Position numbers and translations under genes: made by a program. The notes below the pieces were generated by a model that was not told the origin of the DNA, ran no database searches, and saw only the letters and a program-made list of their open reading frames with translations. DNA of 46,695 nucleotides. Origin: Actinomycetes bacterium (lineage in GTDB: Bacteria > Actinomycetota > Thermoleophilia > Gaiellales > F1-60-MAGs149). Positions 34,365 through 43,453 of this stretch are shown piece by piece. The stretch spans positions 1-46,695 of the forward strand of contig JANYCN010000056.1 in NCBI GenBank assembly GCA_025360225.1. The letters are read 5' to 3'. Each line of letters opens with the position of its first letter. The first letter of the stretch is position 1.

Positions 34365-36971
34365 GTGGCGACGAAGCCCTCCGAGCTTGACCTGAACGAC
34401 CGCCCGGCGCGGGCGTCATCGCTGTTCCTGATCGACGGAAACGGCCTCATGTACCGGGCGTTCTTTGCGTTGCCCGAGGAGATCGCGACGAGCGAGGGCC
34501 TGCCGACGAACGCGCTCCTCGGCTTCTCGAACATGCTGATGAAGCTCCTCACCGATTACCGGCCGCAGGGAGTGCTGGTCTGCTGGGACGAGAAGCCGAC
34601 GAAGCGGTTGGAGGCCCATCCTGGCTACAAGGCGAGCAGGAAGCCGATGCCCGAGCTCCTGCGGGAGCAGCGACCTCACTTCAAGCCGCTCGTCGAGGCG
34701 TTCGGGTTCCGCAACTTCTCCGTACCCGGCTGGGAGGCGGACGACGTCATCGGCACGCTGTCGCGGCGCGCCGACGAGGCGGCGATCCAGACCTGCATCG
34801 TGTCGACCGATCGCGACGCCTTCCAGCTGGTCTCCGAGCGGGTGTGCCTGATGATGACGCCGCGTGGAATCGACGACCCGGTCGTGTACACGCCTGAGCG
34901 CGTCGCTGCCCGCCTCGGGATCCCCCACACGCTGGTGCCGGACTACATCGGGCTAAAGGGCGACGCCGGTGACGACATCCTCGGCGTCCCGGGGATCGGC
35001 GAGAAGACCGCCGCGGAGCTCCTGACCCGCTACGGCTCGATCGACGGCATCTTCGCGAACCTCGCTGACGTCGCCGGTCCGAAGCGGCGCGATGCCTTGC
35101 GCGAGGGCGAGCGGCAGGTGCGACGCTCGACCGACCTCGGCACGATTCGCCGGCATCTGGAGGAGCTCGAGGACTTCGACCTCGCGGCGATCGCGACCGC
35201 GCCGCCGGATCGCAGCCAGCTGAAGGACGCGCTGCGTCGGTGGGAGTTCCGCGGCCTGATGAGCAGGCTTGACCAGCTCGAGGAGGCGATGCCGGCTGCC
35301 CCGACCACTGCCTCGAGCGGGCACGAGGTGCCGTGGCGGGAGGGCTCGCTGTCAGAGCTCGAGCGAGCCCTGAGCACCGCTACGACCGTCGGGCTGGCAG
35401 CGAACGGTGAGCGGGCAGCGATCGCGCTGGCGAGCGAGGTCCTCGTCATCGACGGCCCCGCCGGGTCGCTTGGGGCGCTGCTCGCAGCCGGCCCTCCCGT
35501 CGCCGTGCACGACGCGAAGGCGCTCCCACACGCATACCTCCTGGCTGGCTTGCCGCTCGCCTGCGACACGCTGCTCGCGGCCTACCTGATCGAGCCTGGG
35601 CGCTCCGCCTACACCGTCGAGGCGTTGCTTGACGACGCCGCGATCGAGCTGGTCGTGCAGGCAGACGTGGAGACCCGCGACCTCGTCGTCGCCGCGCGCG
35701 GTGCGGCGATGCTGCAGCCCCGGATGCACGCGCGTCTCGAGGAGCGCCACCAGACACGGCTTCTCGCTGACGTCGAGCAACCGCTCGTCGCGGTGCTCGC
35801 GGCGATGGAGGTCGCCGGCGTCGCGATCGACGTGCCGCTGCTGGAGACGCTCGCCGAGCGCGTGAGGAGCGAGGCGTACGACCTCGAGCAGCGGGCGTAC
35901 GCCATCGTCGGCATGCCGTTCACGCTCGGATCACCGAAGCAGCTCGGCGAGGTGCTGTTTGACCGGCTCGGTCTGCCCGCATCGAAGCGCGGCAAGACGG
36001 GCTACTCGACCGACCAGAGCGTTCTCAGCCGTCTGCGGGACAGGCATGAGATCGTGCCGATCGTCGAGCGTTGGCGCGAGCTGACGAAGCTCCTGTCGAC
36101 CTACCTGCTCGCGCTTCCTGCTGCGCGTGGGGGGGACGGACGGATCCACACGACCTTCTCGCAGACGACGGCAGCGACCGGTCGGCTCTCGTCGAACAAC
36201 CCGAACCTGCAGAACATCCCGGTGCGCACGCCCCTCGGCCGCGAGATCCGAGGCGCCTTCGTCGCCGCCGACGGCTTCCGGCTGCTCTCCGCTGACTACT
36301 CGCAGGTCGAGCTTCGGATCCTCGCCCACCTGTCACGCGAGCCGGCGCTCCTCGACGCGTACCGGCGCGGAGTCGACGTGCATCGGGCGACGGCGGCCGA
36401 GGTGTTGGGGAAGCCAGCGGCCGATCTGACGAAGGACGAGCGTGACCGCGCGAAGGCCGTCAACTTCGGCATCATCTACGGCATCTCCAGCTTCGGCCTG
36501 GCGGAGCAGCTCGGCATCGGACGCGACGAGGCGCAGACCTACATCGACACGTACCTTGGCCGCTACCCGCTCGTCGGTGCGTTCATCGAGCAGACGATCG
36601 CCGACACGCGCGAGCGGGGATTCGCCGAGACGCTCCTCGGCCGGCGCCGCCCGGTGCCGGAGCTGCGGGCGACGAACCGACAGGTCCGCCAGCTCGGTGA
36701 GCGGCTTGCCGTCAACTCCTGCATCCAGGGGTCGGCAGCAGACATCATCAAGGTCGCCATGGTGGCGTGCCATCGCCGGTTGCGCGATGAGGGGCTCCGC
36801 TCGCGCCTCGTGCTGCAGATCCACGACGAGCTGCTGTTTGAGGTTGCCGACGGGGAGACGTCCGCGGTGCGGGCGATCGCGGGTGAGGAGATGGTTGGGG
36901 CCTACCCGCTCGACCCGCCTCTCGCCGTCGACCTCGGCCTCGGCGACACCTGGCTCTCAGCGAAGGAGTGA
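34365..36971 (+). CDS. polA: DNA polymerase I, 3'-5' exonuclease domain degenerate
   Basis: The enzyme removes RNA primers and fills gaps in replication and repair. It has 868 aa with a GTG start. The 5'-3' exonuclease spans about 15-290 (LFLIDGNGLMYRAFFA, GLKGDAGDDILGVPGIGEKTA). The middle domain (about 318-480) lacks the DxE and the other metal-binding Asp residues of a proofreading exonuclease, as in Taq polymerase. Polymerase motif A is DYSQVELRILAHLS (about 643), motif B RDRAKAVNFGIIYG (about 690) with Phe at the sugar-selecting position, and motif C QIHDELLFEV (about 817). It should therefore lack proofreading. Confidence 0.95.
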   Translation: MATKPSELDLNDRPARASSLFLIDGNGLMYRAFFALPEEIATSEGLPTNALLGFSNMLMKLLTDYRPQGVLVCWDEKPTKRLEAHPGYKASRKPMPELLREQRPHFKPLVEAFGFRNFSVPGWEADDVIGTLSRRADEAAIQTCIVSTDRDAFQLVSERVCLMMTPRGIDDPVVYTPERVAARLGIPHTLVPDYIGLKGDAGDDILGVPGIGEKTAAELLTRYGSIDGIFANLADVAGPKRRDALREGERQVRRSTDLGTIRRHLEELEDFDLAAIATAPPDRSQLKDALRRWEFRGLMSRLDQLEEAMPAAPTTASSGHEVPWREGSLSELERALSTATTVGLAANGERAAIALASEVLVIDGPAGSLGALLAAGPPVAVHDAKALPHAYLLAGLPLACDTLLAAYLIEPGRSAYTVEALLDDAAIELVVQADVETRDLVVAARGAAMLQPRMHARLEERHQTRLLADVEQPLVAVLAAMEVAGVAIDVPLLETLAERVRSEAYDLEQRAYAIVGMPFTLGSPKQLGEVLFDRLGLPASKRGKTGYSTDQSVLSRLRDRHEIVPIVERWRELTKLLSTYLLALPAARGGDGRIHTTFSQTTAATGRLSSNNPNLQNIPVRTPLGREIRGAFVAADGFRLLSADYSQVELRILAHLSREPALLDAYRRGVDVHRATAAEVLGKPAADLTKDERDRAKAVNFGIIYGISSFGLAEQLGIGRDEAQTYIDTYLGRYPLVGAFIEQTIADTRERGFAETLLGRRRPVPELRATNRQVRQLGERLAVNSCIQGSAADIIKVAMVACHRRLRDEGLRSRLVLQIHDELLFEVADGETSAVRAIAGEEMVGAYPLDPPLAVDLGLGDTWLSAKE

Positions 36972-37018
36972 CGAGGCTGCGACGACGGGTGTGGCAGCCG
37001 CGCGCGGCATCTCGGTGG

Positions 37019-37048
37019 TACTGTCCGACGGTCTTCCCGCTTGCGGGA
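37019..37048 (+). promoter_or_regulatory. Putative rpsA promoter -10 box and leader hairpin
   Basis: TACTGT (37019-37024) may be the -10 box. The leader then has TCCCGC TT GCGGGA (37035-37048) and AAGGA at 37066. The leader of about 50 nt could carry autoregulation by S1, which is known in other bacteria, but no specific motif is seen. Confidence 0.35.
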
Positions 37049-37082
37049 GGGCTGTCCCTGTCTGGAAGGAAACCCACGAACC

Positions 37083-38498
37083 GTGCCCACCCTTACGAAC
37101 GCCGAGCTGGCCGCCTCCGATCCTGACGTCTGGATCGAGGTTGATGGCGAGCTCGTCCCGAACTACGACGCAACGCTGACCGCCTTCGACGAGGGCGACG
37201 TCGTCACCGGCAAGGTCGTGCGCATCGACCGCGACGAGGTCCTCGTCGACATCGGCTACAAGTCCGAAGGCGTCATCCCGATCAACGAGCTGTCGATCCG
37301 CCGGGCGGTCAACCCCGAGGACGAGGTCGCGATCGGTGACGAGGTCGACGCGCTGGTCCTCACCAAGGAGGACCAGGACGGTCGGCTGATCCTGTCGAAG
37401 AAGCGGGCGCGGTTCGAGAAGGCGTGGAAGCGCATCGAGGCTGCCGCGGAGAGCGGCGAGGCCGTCGAGGGACAGGTGATCGAGGTCGTCAAGGGCGGCC
37501 TGATCATCGACCTTGGCGTCCGCGGCTTCTTGCCGGCGTCGCTCGTCGACATCCGTCGCGTGCAGGACCTCGACGAGTTCCGCGGTGGCACGTTGCGCTG
37601 CAAGGTGATCGAGCTCAACCGCTCTCGGAACAACGTTGTCCTCAGCCGGCGAGCCGTGCTCGAGGAGGAGCGCCGCGAGGTGCGCCAGCGCATCCTCGAC
37701 GAGCTTGAGCCCGGTGCTGTCGTCGACGGCGTGATCTCGAACATCGTCGACTTCGGCGCGTTCGTTGACCTCGACGGCATCGACGGTCTGATCCACATCT
37801 CCGAGCTCTCGTGGACGCACGTCAACCACCCGTCGGAGCTGCTTGAGATCGGCCAGACGGTGAAGGTCAAGGTCCTCGACATCGACCGCGACCGCCAGCG
37901 CATCTCCCTCGGCCTCAAGCAGACCCAGGCCGATCCGTGGCAGCGCGTGCTCGAGAGCTACCAGCAGAACGACGCCGTTCACGGGCGGGTCTCGAAGGTC
38001 GTCACGTTCGGCGCCTTCGTCGAGATCCTCGTCGGTGTCGAAGGTCTTGTGCACATCTCAGAGCTCGCCGTGCACCACGTCGAGAACCCGCGCGAGGTCG
38101 TCGTCCCGGGACAGCACGTCCTCGTCAAGATCATCGACATCGACGCCGAGCGCCGGCGCCTGTCGCTCTCGGTGAAGCGCGTCGAGGAGACCGACTCGAT
38201 CCTCCCCCCGATCGCCCTCGTGCCGGGCGATAAGCCGTTCCTCGCCGACCTGATCGCCGCCGAGGAGGCGGGGATCACCCTGCCGACCGAGGATTCCGCA
38301 GCGTTCGCGGCCGAGGTCTCGCCGGAGGATGAGGCGGCGCTTGAGGCGTTCTACGCTCCGACGATGCCTGGCGCCGCCGAGGCAGAAGGCCAGCCCGCGG
38401 CAGAGGTCGAGGCCGAGGAAGCCGCGGCAGAGGTTGAGGCAGAGGTTGAGGCTCCCGCGGTCGCGTCGGACGAGGCGGAGACCGACGAAGGGGCATGA
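37083..38498 (+). CDS. rpsA: 30S ribosomal protein S1
   Basis: This protein binds mRNA on the small subunit. It has 471 aa. The GTG at 37083 is preferred over a further in-frame start at 37041, which falls on the leader hairpin. Four S1 domains start near residues 25, 125, 211 and 296; domains 3 and 4 carry the strongest RNA-binding pattern (FGAFVDLDGIDGLIHISELS). The tail from about 400 is rich in Glu and Ala. Its stop overlaps an ATG that leads only to a 5-codon frame; the coaE frame begins just after. Confidence 0.94.
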   Translation: MPTLTNAELAASDPDVWIEVDGELVPNYDATLTAFDEGDVVTGKVVRIDRDEVLVDIGYKSEGVIPINELSIRRAVNPEDEVAIGDEVDALVLTKEDQDGRLILSKKRARFEKAWKRIEAAAESGEAVEGQVIEVVKGGLIIDLGVRGFLPASLVDIRRVQDLDEFRGGTLRCKVIELNRSRNNVVLSRRAVLEEERREVRQRILDELEPGAVVDGVISNIVDFGAFVDLDGIDGLIHISELSWTHVNHPSELLEIGQTVKVKVLDIDRDRQRISLGLKQTQADPWQRVLESYQQNDAVHGRVSKVVTFGAFVEILVGVEGLVHISELAVHHVENPREVVVPGQHVLVKIIDIDAERRRLSLSVKRVEETDSILPPIALVPGDKPFLADLIAAEEAGITLPTEDSAAFAAEVSPEDEAALEAFYAPTMPGAAEAEGQPAAEVEAEEAAAEVEAEVEAPAVASDEAETDEGA

Positions 38499-38502
38499 TC
38501 GC

Positions 38503-39084
38503 GTTCCGCTGATTGGCCTCACCGGGCCGATCGGCGCTGGCAAGTCGACCGTGCTCGCCGCGTTCGAGCGTCACGGTGCGGCGGTGCTCGACTCCGATGC
38601 GGTCGTCCGCGATCTGTATGCCCGGCCCGAGGTGCGTGACGTGATCGTCCGTCACCTCGGGCCGGACGTCCTTCGCGTTGACGGGACGGTCGATCGAGCG
38701 CGGGTCGCGGGGATGGCGTTCTCGAGCGAGGTCGAGCGATCGTGGCTCGAGGGCGTCCTGCACCCGCTCGTCGACGAGACGTTCCGTGCGTGGGTCAGCG
38801 CGGTGCGGGAGCGCGCCCCGGTGGCGCTCGTGCATGAGGTGGCGCTGCTGTTCGAGGTCGGCCTGGAGGCGCGGTACGACCACGTCATCGTCGTCGACGC
38901 GCCGGATGCTGATCGGGCCGCGAGGGTTGCCTCACGCGGCGGACTGGTCGCCCTCCGTGAGCGCGAGCGACGGTTTCTGCCGGTGTCGGAGAAGCGCAGA
39001 CGTGCCTCCTTCGTGATCGACAACGTCAGCTCGCTCGACGCCGTCGACGCCGCCGTGACGGCGATCCTTGCTGAGATCGCCTGA
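38503..39084 (+). CDS. coaE: Dephospho-CoA kinase CoaE, no canonical start codon
   Basis: The enzyme carries out the last step of coenzyme A synthesis. The family sequence starts VPLIGLTGPIGAGKSTVLAAF (P-loop GPIGAGKST), continues AAVLDSDAVVRDLY and keeps VALVHEVALLFEVGLEARYDHVIVVDAP, giving about 193 aa, the normal length. No ATG, GTG or TTG lies in this frame near the start. Codons available are GTT 38503, CTG 38509 and ATT 38512. An ATG at 38495 overlaps the rpsA stop (ATGA) but is one base out of frame and meets TGA after five codons. A single missing base between 38498 and 38503 would give MIAVPLIGLTG. I suspect an assembly indel or a real frameshift. Confidence 0.8.
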   Translation, partial: VPLIGLTGPIGAGKSTVLAAFERHGAAVLDSDAVVRDLYARPEVRDVIVRHLGPDVLRVDGTVDRARVAGMAFSSEVERSWLEGVLHPLVDETFRAWVSAVRERAPVALVHEVALLFEVGLEARYDHVIVVDAPDADRAARVASRGGLVALRERERRFLPVSEKRRRASFVIDNVSSLDAVDAAVTAILAEIA

Positions 39085-39647
39085 TGCGCCGAGCGGTGTT
39101 GTGGATCGCCGCGCTGCTGGCCGTTGTCGGTGCCGTCACCACCTACGCCCTCCACGTGCAGCCCGGCTGGTACGTGCGCCTTCGCTACCCGCTTGCATAC
39201 GCCTCGGTGATCCGGGCGCACGCGGTGCACTATCACCTCGACCCCGCTGTCGTCGCATCGGTGGTCTACGTGGAGTCGCGGTTCTCTCCAGACACGACCT
39301 CGCGCGCAGGCGCGGTGGGTCTGATGCAGCTGCTTCCGTCCACCGCTCAAGGGATCGCCGACCGCACGGGCGGACATCGGTTCCGACCGGTCGACCTCCT
39401 CGATCCGGAGATCAACGTGCGCTACGGATGCTGGTATCTCGAGCATCTCCGCCAGCACTTCGACAGTCGCCCGGACGCGCTTGCCCTCGCGCTCGCCGCG
39501 TACAACGCTGGCCAAGGTCCGGTCGATCGATGGGTTCAAGCGACCCCAGCGGGGCTTTCCGTTGTCATCAGGTATCCCGAGACGGCCGCCTACGTGCAGG
39601 ATGTTCTTGCCACGGCGGAGCTCTACCGACGGGGCTACGGGCTCTGA
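39084..39647 (+). CDS. Membrane-anchored lytic transglycosylase (SLT domain)
   Basis: This protein cleaves peptidoglycan between MurNAc and GlcNAc. It has 187 aa with an ATG overlapping the coaE stop (TGATG). An N-terminal helix (VLWIAALLAVVGAVTTYAL) anchors it outside the cytoplasmic membrane. The SLT domain has VVASVVYVESRF with the catalytic Glu (about 72), AVGLMQLLPSTAQG, INVRYGCWYLEHL and LALAAYNAGQGPVDRW. It is translationally coupled to coaE. Confidence 0.92.
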   Translation: MRRAVLWIAALLAVVGAVTTYALHVQPGWYVRLRYPLAYASVIRAHAVHYHLDPAVVASVVYVESRFSPDTTSRAGAVGLMQLLPSTAQGIADRTGGHRFRPVDLLDPEINVRYGCWYLEHLRQHFDSRPDALALALAAYNAGQGPVDRWVQATPAGLSVVIRYPETAAYVQDVLATAELYRRGYGL

Positions 39648-39673
39648 TCGGGAAGACTGCGGCCGTTCCCGAT
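39647..39673 (+). promoter_or_regulatory. Inverted repeat across the mdh start
   Basis: ATCGGGAA (39647-39654) pairs perfectly with TTCCCGAT (39666-39673), whose last two bases are the A and T of the mdh ATG. The stem could occlude the start codon or end the upstream transcript. No function is shown. Confidence 0.4.
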
Positions 39674-40682
39674 GAGCGAGGTCCGTCCCGTGAGCACGTC
39701 TCCCGTCAAGGTCACCATCACCGGCGCCGCCGGCCAGATCGGCTACGCGCTGCTGTTTCGCATCGCCAGCGGTGCGATGCTCGGCGCATCGACGCGCGTG
39801 GAGCTGCGCCTGCTTGAGGTGCCTCAGGCGGTCGGCGCGCTGAGCGGTGTTGCGATGGAGCTCGACGACTGTGCGTTCCCGCTGCTCGCGAACGTCGTCG
39901 CGACCGACGACCCGAGCGTCGCGTTCGACGGCGCGAACGTGTGCCTGCTCGTTGGTGCCCGGCCGCGAACGAAGGGCATGGAGCGGGGCGACCTGCTGGA
40001 GGCGAACGGTGCGATCTTCACCGTCCAGGGGCGAGCGATCAACGACCACGCCGCGGACGACGTCCGCGTGCTCGTCGTCGGCAACCCGGCGAACACGAAC
40101 TGCCTGATCGCGCAGCGCAACGCGCCGGACGTGCCGGCTGAGCGGTTCACGGCGATGACGCGTCTCGACCACAATCGTGCCGCGACGCAGCTCGCCCGTC
40201 GCGTCGGCGCAGACGTCGCCGACGTCGCGCGCCTGACGATCTGGGGCAACCACTCGGCGACGCAGTACCCGGACATCTCTCACGCGATGGTTGGCGGGCG
40301 GCCTGCGGCGGCGCTCGTCAACGACCAGGCGTGGATCGAGTCGACGTTCATCCCAACGGTCGCGAGGCGGGGTGCCGCGATCATCGAGGCGCGCGGCGCG
40401 TCGAGCGCAGCGTCGGCCGCAAACGCCGCGATCGACCACGTGCACGACTGGTTCGTGGGGACGGCGGAGGGCGACTGGACGTCGATGGGCATCGTCTCCG
40501 ACGGCTCGTACGGCGTCGAACCAGGGATCATCTCGAGCTTTCCGGTGTCGACCGGCGCCGGATCGCACGCGATCGTCGGTGACCTCTCGATCGACCCGTT
40601 CTCGCGCGCCCGGATCGACGCGTCCGTTGCCGAGCTCGTCGAGGAGCGCGACGCGGTCGCAGCCCTCGGCTTGATCGGCTAG
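39672..40682 (+). CDS. mdh: Malate dehydrogenase (cytosolic-type)
   Basis: The enzyme interconverts malate and oxaloacetate with NAD(H). It has 336 aa. The nucleotide-binding start is [21 protein letters not shown]. The substrate-binding Arg lies in [15 protein letters not shown], and the catalytic His is in [13 protein letters not shown] (about 195). This motif is typical of the cytosolic-like (group 2) malate dehydrogenases seen in actinobacteria and Thermus. With the malic enzyme at 32844-34289, the window has two malate-consuming routes. Confidence 0.94.
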   Translation: MSEVRPVSTSPVKVTITGAAGQIGYALLFRIASGAMLGASTRVELRLLEVPQAVGALSGVAMELDDCAFPLLANVVATDDPSVAFDGANVCLLVGARPRTKGMERGDLLEANGAIFTVQGRAINDHAADDVRVLVVGNPANTNCLIAQRNAPDVPAERFTAMTRLDHNRAATQLARRVGADVADVARLTIWGNHSATQYPDISHAMVGGRPAAALVNDQAWIESTFIPTVARRGAAIIEARGASSAASAANAAIDHVHDWFVGTAEGDWTSMGIVSDGSYGVEPGIISSFPVSTGAGSHAIVGDLSIDPFSRARIDASVAELVEERDAVAALGLIG

Positions 40683-40714
40683 TGCACCGTCTCGAAAGCA
40701 CGTGGCGGTTCGAG

Positions 40715-40833
40715 CGCTGCGGAGCAGCGTCTGAAACGCGCCCGACAGGTCGGGACGAGAGCTGGGCAAGCAATGCTTGCCCAGCGTGCCAGGTGATCTG
40801 GTATCCACCAGACCACCGAGTCTCCAGCTCGGT
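40715..40833 (+). repeat. Run of five hairpins downstream of mdh
   Basis: In order: CGCTGC/GCAGCG (40715-40729); CCCGAC/GTCGGG (40741-40754); GCTGGGCAAG/CTTGCCCAGC (40761-40785); an 11-position stem with one mismatch around an ATCC loop (40792-40817); ACCGAG/CTCGGT (40815-40833), overlapping the previous one. Two copies of the ATCC tetraloop occur in this stretch and the next repeat. This is the first part of the gene-free stretch 40683-41260. The first hairpins could also end mdh transcription. Confidence 0.7.
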
Positions 40834-40839
40834 CACGAC

Positions 40840-40906
40840 GCGTGTCAAGGCGAACGCCTTGACACGCGTGCGAGCGGGCGTGCTATCCAGCACGCCCGCG
40901 ATCAGC
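40840..40906 (+). repeat. Repeat module H, copy 2
   Basis: GCGTGTCAAGGC/GCCTTGACACGC (40840-40867, loop GAAC) and GCGGGCGTGCT/AGCACGCCCGC (40874-40899, loop ATCC), followed by GATCAGCAA. This matches 141-207 closely. Stems are conserved while the first loop differs. Confidence 0.8.
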
Positions 40907-40976
40907 AAGCTCCCTCGCTGTCGCTTGTCAGACGTGCTCCTCACGACGAACCACCAGGTACGTACAAAACGGTACG

Positions 40977-41049
40977 CTAGTGGCGTGATTGTCAAATAGC
41001 ATGGTCATTGGGGTGTCTGGAGCGAGCGGGAGCGTAGCGCGTCGCGCAG
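40977..41049 (-). repeat. Repeat module M, copy 2, inverted
   Basis: Read on the minus strand this 73-nt block matches 213-284, from CTGCGCGACGCGCTACGC to ATCACGCCACTAG, with only a handful of differences. Relative to module H its orientation is opposite to that in the first locus. Confidence 0.75.
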
Positions 41050-41094
41050 GGTTGCTGGGGCAAGCTCAAGCGGCGCGCGACGTTCCCGCGAAGC

Positions 41095-41137
41095 GCTGGC
41101 TGGCAGGGCCACCCGACGGGTGGCGGAGCCGGCAAGC
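41095..41137 (+). repeat. 43-nt direct repeat with internal hairpin, copy 1
   Basis: GCTGGCTGGCAGGGCCACCC continues to GGAGCCGGCAAGC. It contains the perfect stem GCCACCC/GGGTGGC around GAC, and outer arms that can also pair. It matches 41220-41262 at 36 of 43 positions. Confidence 0.7.
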
Positions 41138-41157
41138 GCAGGACGATCCAGGCAGTC

Positions 41158-41193
41158 GGATGACCACGCCATCTCACAATCAGACCACTACTA
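41158..41193 (+). repeat. Repeat module M, partial copy 4
   Basis: GATGACCACGCCATCTCACA continues to ATCAGACCACTACTAG. It matches the 3' half of module M (250-284), on the plus strand, between the two 43-nt direct repeats. Confidence 0.6.
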
Positions 41194-41219
41194 GTGCGGG
41201 CCGGATCGTGGTCGCCGCA

Positions 41220-41262
41220 GCTAGCTGGCACAGCCACCCAACGGGTGACGGAGCCAGCAATC
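41220..41262 (+). repeat. 43-nt direct repeat, copy 2, abutting the PAS gene stop
   Basis: GCTAGCTGGCACAGCCACCC continues to GGAGCCAGCAATC. Inner stem CACCC/GGGTG around AAC, outer stem GCTGGC/GCCAGC. It runs into the stop codon of the PAS protein at 41261-41263. Confidence 0.7.
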
Positions 41263-43399
41263 AGCCGGGGCGGGGAACCTCGCGGATGGTGCCCGCGACG
41301 AGCAGTCGGCCATCCGCCGCGCGAAACGCCCGCGGTCGGTCCTCGATGTAGCGGGTGACGCCGTCGACACCGAGCAACCGGTAGACCATGTCCACCTGCT
41401 GGTCGCCGGCAAGCGCCTGTGCGATCCCCGCGTGGAAGGTCGCGGCGTCGTCGGGATGGATGTGCGTCATCCAGACTCCGACGCCAAAGCCGACACCGCC
41501 GGGCGTGCCGCCGTACAGCCCGTGGGTCGCGTCGTCGACGAAGATCGTCTCGAACGTGCCGTCGTCCCTTGCGTGATCGACGTAGAGCACCTCGTCGATG
41601 GCGTGGGCGACGGCCCGCATGTCTGCCTCACGCTCGATCAGGCTCCGCCCGATCCGGGTCTGCTCCGTCACGTCTCGGACGATCCCCGCGACGAGCCGCC
41701 CGTCCGGCCCGTCGCCGGCTGGCGCGCCGACGTCATTGACGATCCGCACGGCACCGGCGGCGTCGCGCACGCGGTAGGTCACGGCGAACGGCTCGCCGGC
41801 GGCAACGGCGGCGTACGTCTCCGCGAGCAGCGGTCGATCTTCCGGAAGCACTGCCTGAAACCACTGTGCGACGCGATCCGGGTTCGTCGTGCCGAAGATG
41901 CGCCGCCCCGCGGGGCTCTCGAACACGTTCTCGACGGTGCCGTCGGGACGGTGAAGGTCGACGTAGAGGTCGTCGGTAACGGCGTCGGAGAGCGCTCGTA
42001 GGTACTCGCTCTCCTTCGCGAAGCGTCGATGATCGGTCACGTCGGTCATCGCGCCGGCGGCGTACCATCGGCCGTTCTGTCCGACGAACGCCCGCGAACG
42101 ATCCCAGACGGTGCGAACCGAGCCATCGGCGCGGACGATGCGGTACTCGAGGGAGATCGTTCCGAGCTCGCGGTGGCGCTTGTACGTGGCGAGCACGCGG
42201 GCTCGGTCGTCTGGGTGGAGGGCTCGCGCCCAACGGTCAGCTGCCTGCGCACCGGAGACGGCTTCACCGTAGAAACGGCTGACGTTCGGCGGCGCGTAGA
42301 CCGACACGAGTCGCCCGTCATCCTGGATCTCGTCGATGCTCAGGACGTCCTCGCCGGAGGCAAGCAACTCCTGGATCTGCAGCTCGGCGCTATCTCGCCG
42401 CTCCGCCGCGGCGCGGAGGTCGTCGACGTCCGAGATCACCACCGCGACACGGAGGTCGCCGGCATCCTCGTTCACGGGCCGCGACCGGATCCACATCCAG
42501 CGGTACGATCCCTCCGACGCACCGACGACGCGGCACTCGATGGCGGAGTCGACGCCACGCATCACGTCGGCGAGATGGAGGAGGTAACGCTCCTGGTCGT
42601 CACGATGGATGCGGGCCCGAAGCGCCGCCAACGGGTTCTCGCCGGGGCCAACGGGCGCGCCCAGCAACCGATCCATGCCGGGGCCGGCGTGGGACACGCT
42701 GAGCGCACCGTCCGGCGCGACGAGCACCTCGAACACCACCTCGTTGATCGTCTCGAGCACGGTCTGCAGGCGGTCCCGCGCAGCGTCGAGTGCCGAGCGG
42801 ACGGCGTGGCGCTCGGTGACGTCGAAGACGACGCCCTCGACAAGCATCCGCCCTGAACGCTCGCGGTAGGGGCGGTCGCGCGTCCAGACGCGACGCTCGA
42901 CACCGTCGAACCCGACGATCCGGTACTCGAGCTCAGCGCGCTCGCCGCGAGCGACGGTCTGGCGAAACAGCGCGTGCGCGGAGCGGTCATCGGGATGGAC
43001 GCGGGCGTCCCACAGCCGGGCGGCGTCCGCAAGCGTCGCGATCGGTGTCGCGAGCACCCGCTCGACGACGCGGATACCCGCGTTCAACGCCTGGATCGTG
43101 CCGTCTGGCCGGATCTCGTACGTCATCGGGAACCCGTTCAGGTCATCGTCACCGGCCGCGCTGTCGATTCCGCCCGCCTCGGCGAGCAGGACGACACGGA
43201 GCCCGCTATCGCCGATCAGCGGCAGCGCGCCGTAGTGCCGCGCCACGTCGGTCGTCAGAGGCTCGCCAACCTTCACCGTCGCCGCGGCGAGGCCGTTGAC
43301 GCCCACCACGTTCCCGTCGCTGTCGATGACCACCGCTTGCCCGTCGATGAGGTCAAGGAGGGCGTCAGAACCAGCCGGGAGAGAGACTGCGGACGCCAC
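41261..43399 (-). CDS. Multi-PAS protein without output domain
   Basis: The protein has 712 aa, from GTG at 43399-43397. The open frame continues further upstream but runs antisense to uvrB. After an N-terminal PAS-like segment (about 1-80), five PAS domains with C-terminal PAC motifs follow. Their ends read [44 protein letters not shown] and [10 protein letters not shown]. Each has an RxHPDD-type motif (for example [27 protein letters not shown]). There is no histidine kinase, GGDEF, EAL or HAMP domain and no membrane segment. The protein stops at the end of the fifth PAS/PAC, at the edge of a repeat block. It may be a truncated sensor or an adaptor. Ligands are unknown. Confidence 0.85.
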   Translation of the reverse strand: MASAVSLPAGSDALLDLIDGQAVVIDSDGNVVGVNGLAAATVKVGEPLTTDVARHYGALPLIGDSGLRVVLLAEAGGIDSAAGDDDLNGFPMTYEIRPDGTIQALNAGIRVVERVLATPIATLADAARLWDARVHPDDRSAHALFRQTVARGERAELEYRIVGFDGVERRVWTRDRPYRERSGRMLVEGVVFDVTERHAVRSALDAARDRLQTVLETINEVVFEVLVAPDGALSVSHAGPGMDRLLGAPVGPGENPLAALRARIHRDDQERYLLHLADVMRGVDSAIECRVVGASEGSYRWMWIRSRPVNEDAGDLRVAVVISDVDDLRAAAERRDSAELQIQELLASGEDVLSIDEIQDDGRLVSVYAPPNVSRFYGEAVSGAQAADRWARALHPDDRARVLATYKRHRELGTISLEYRIVRADGSVRTVWDRSRAFVGQNGRWYAAGAMTDVTDHRRFAKESEYLRALSDAVTDDLYVDLHRPDGTVENVFESPAGRRIFGTTNPDRVAQWFQAVLPEDRPLLAETYAAVAAGEPFAVTYRVRDAAGAVRIVNDVGAPAGDGPDGRLVAGIVRDVTEQTRIGRSLIEREADMRAVAHAIDEVLYVDHARDDGTFETIFVDDATHGLYGGTPGGVGFGVGVWMTHIHPDDAATFHAGIAQALAGDQQVDMVYRLLGVDGVTRYIEDRPRAFRAADGRLLVAGTIREVPRPG

Positions 43400-43441
43400 A
43401 CCGGTATGGTGCCCGACTGGCCGGTCGGCGACGTCGTCCGT

Positions 43442-43447
43442 TACCCT
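43442..43447 (+). promoter_or_regulatory. -10 box of uvrB, leaderless
   Basis: TACCCT followed by six nt and the GTG at 43454, with no ribosome-binding site. Confidence 0.45.
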
Positions 43448-43453
43448 CTGTTC

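Noticed and set aside
38652-40808. 718-codon minus-strand open frame over coaE, the transglycosylase and mdh
   Set aside because: Antisense to three well-supported genes, rich in Arg and His, with no recognisable domain.
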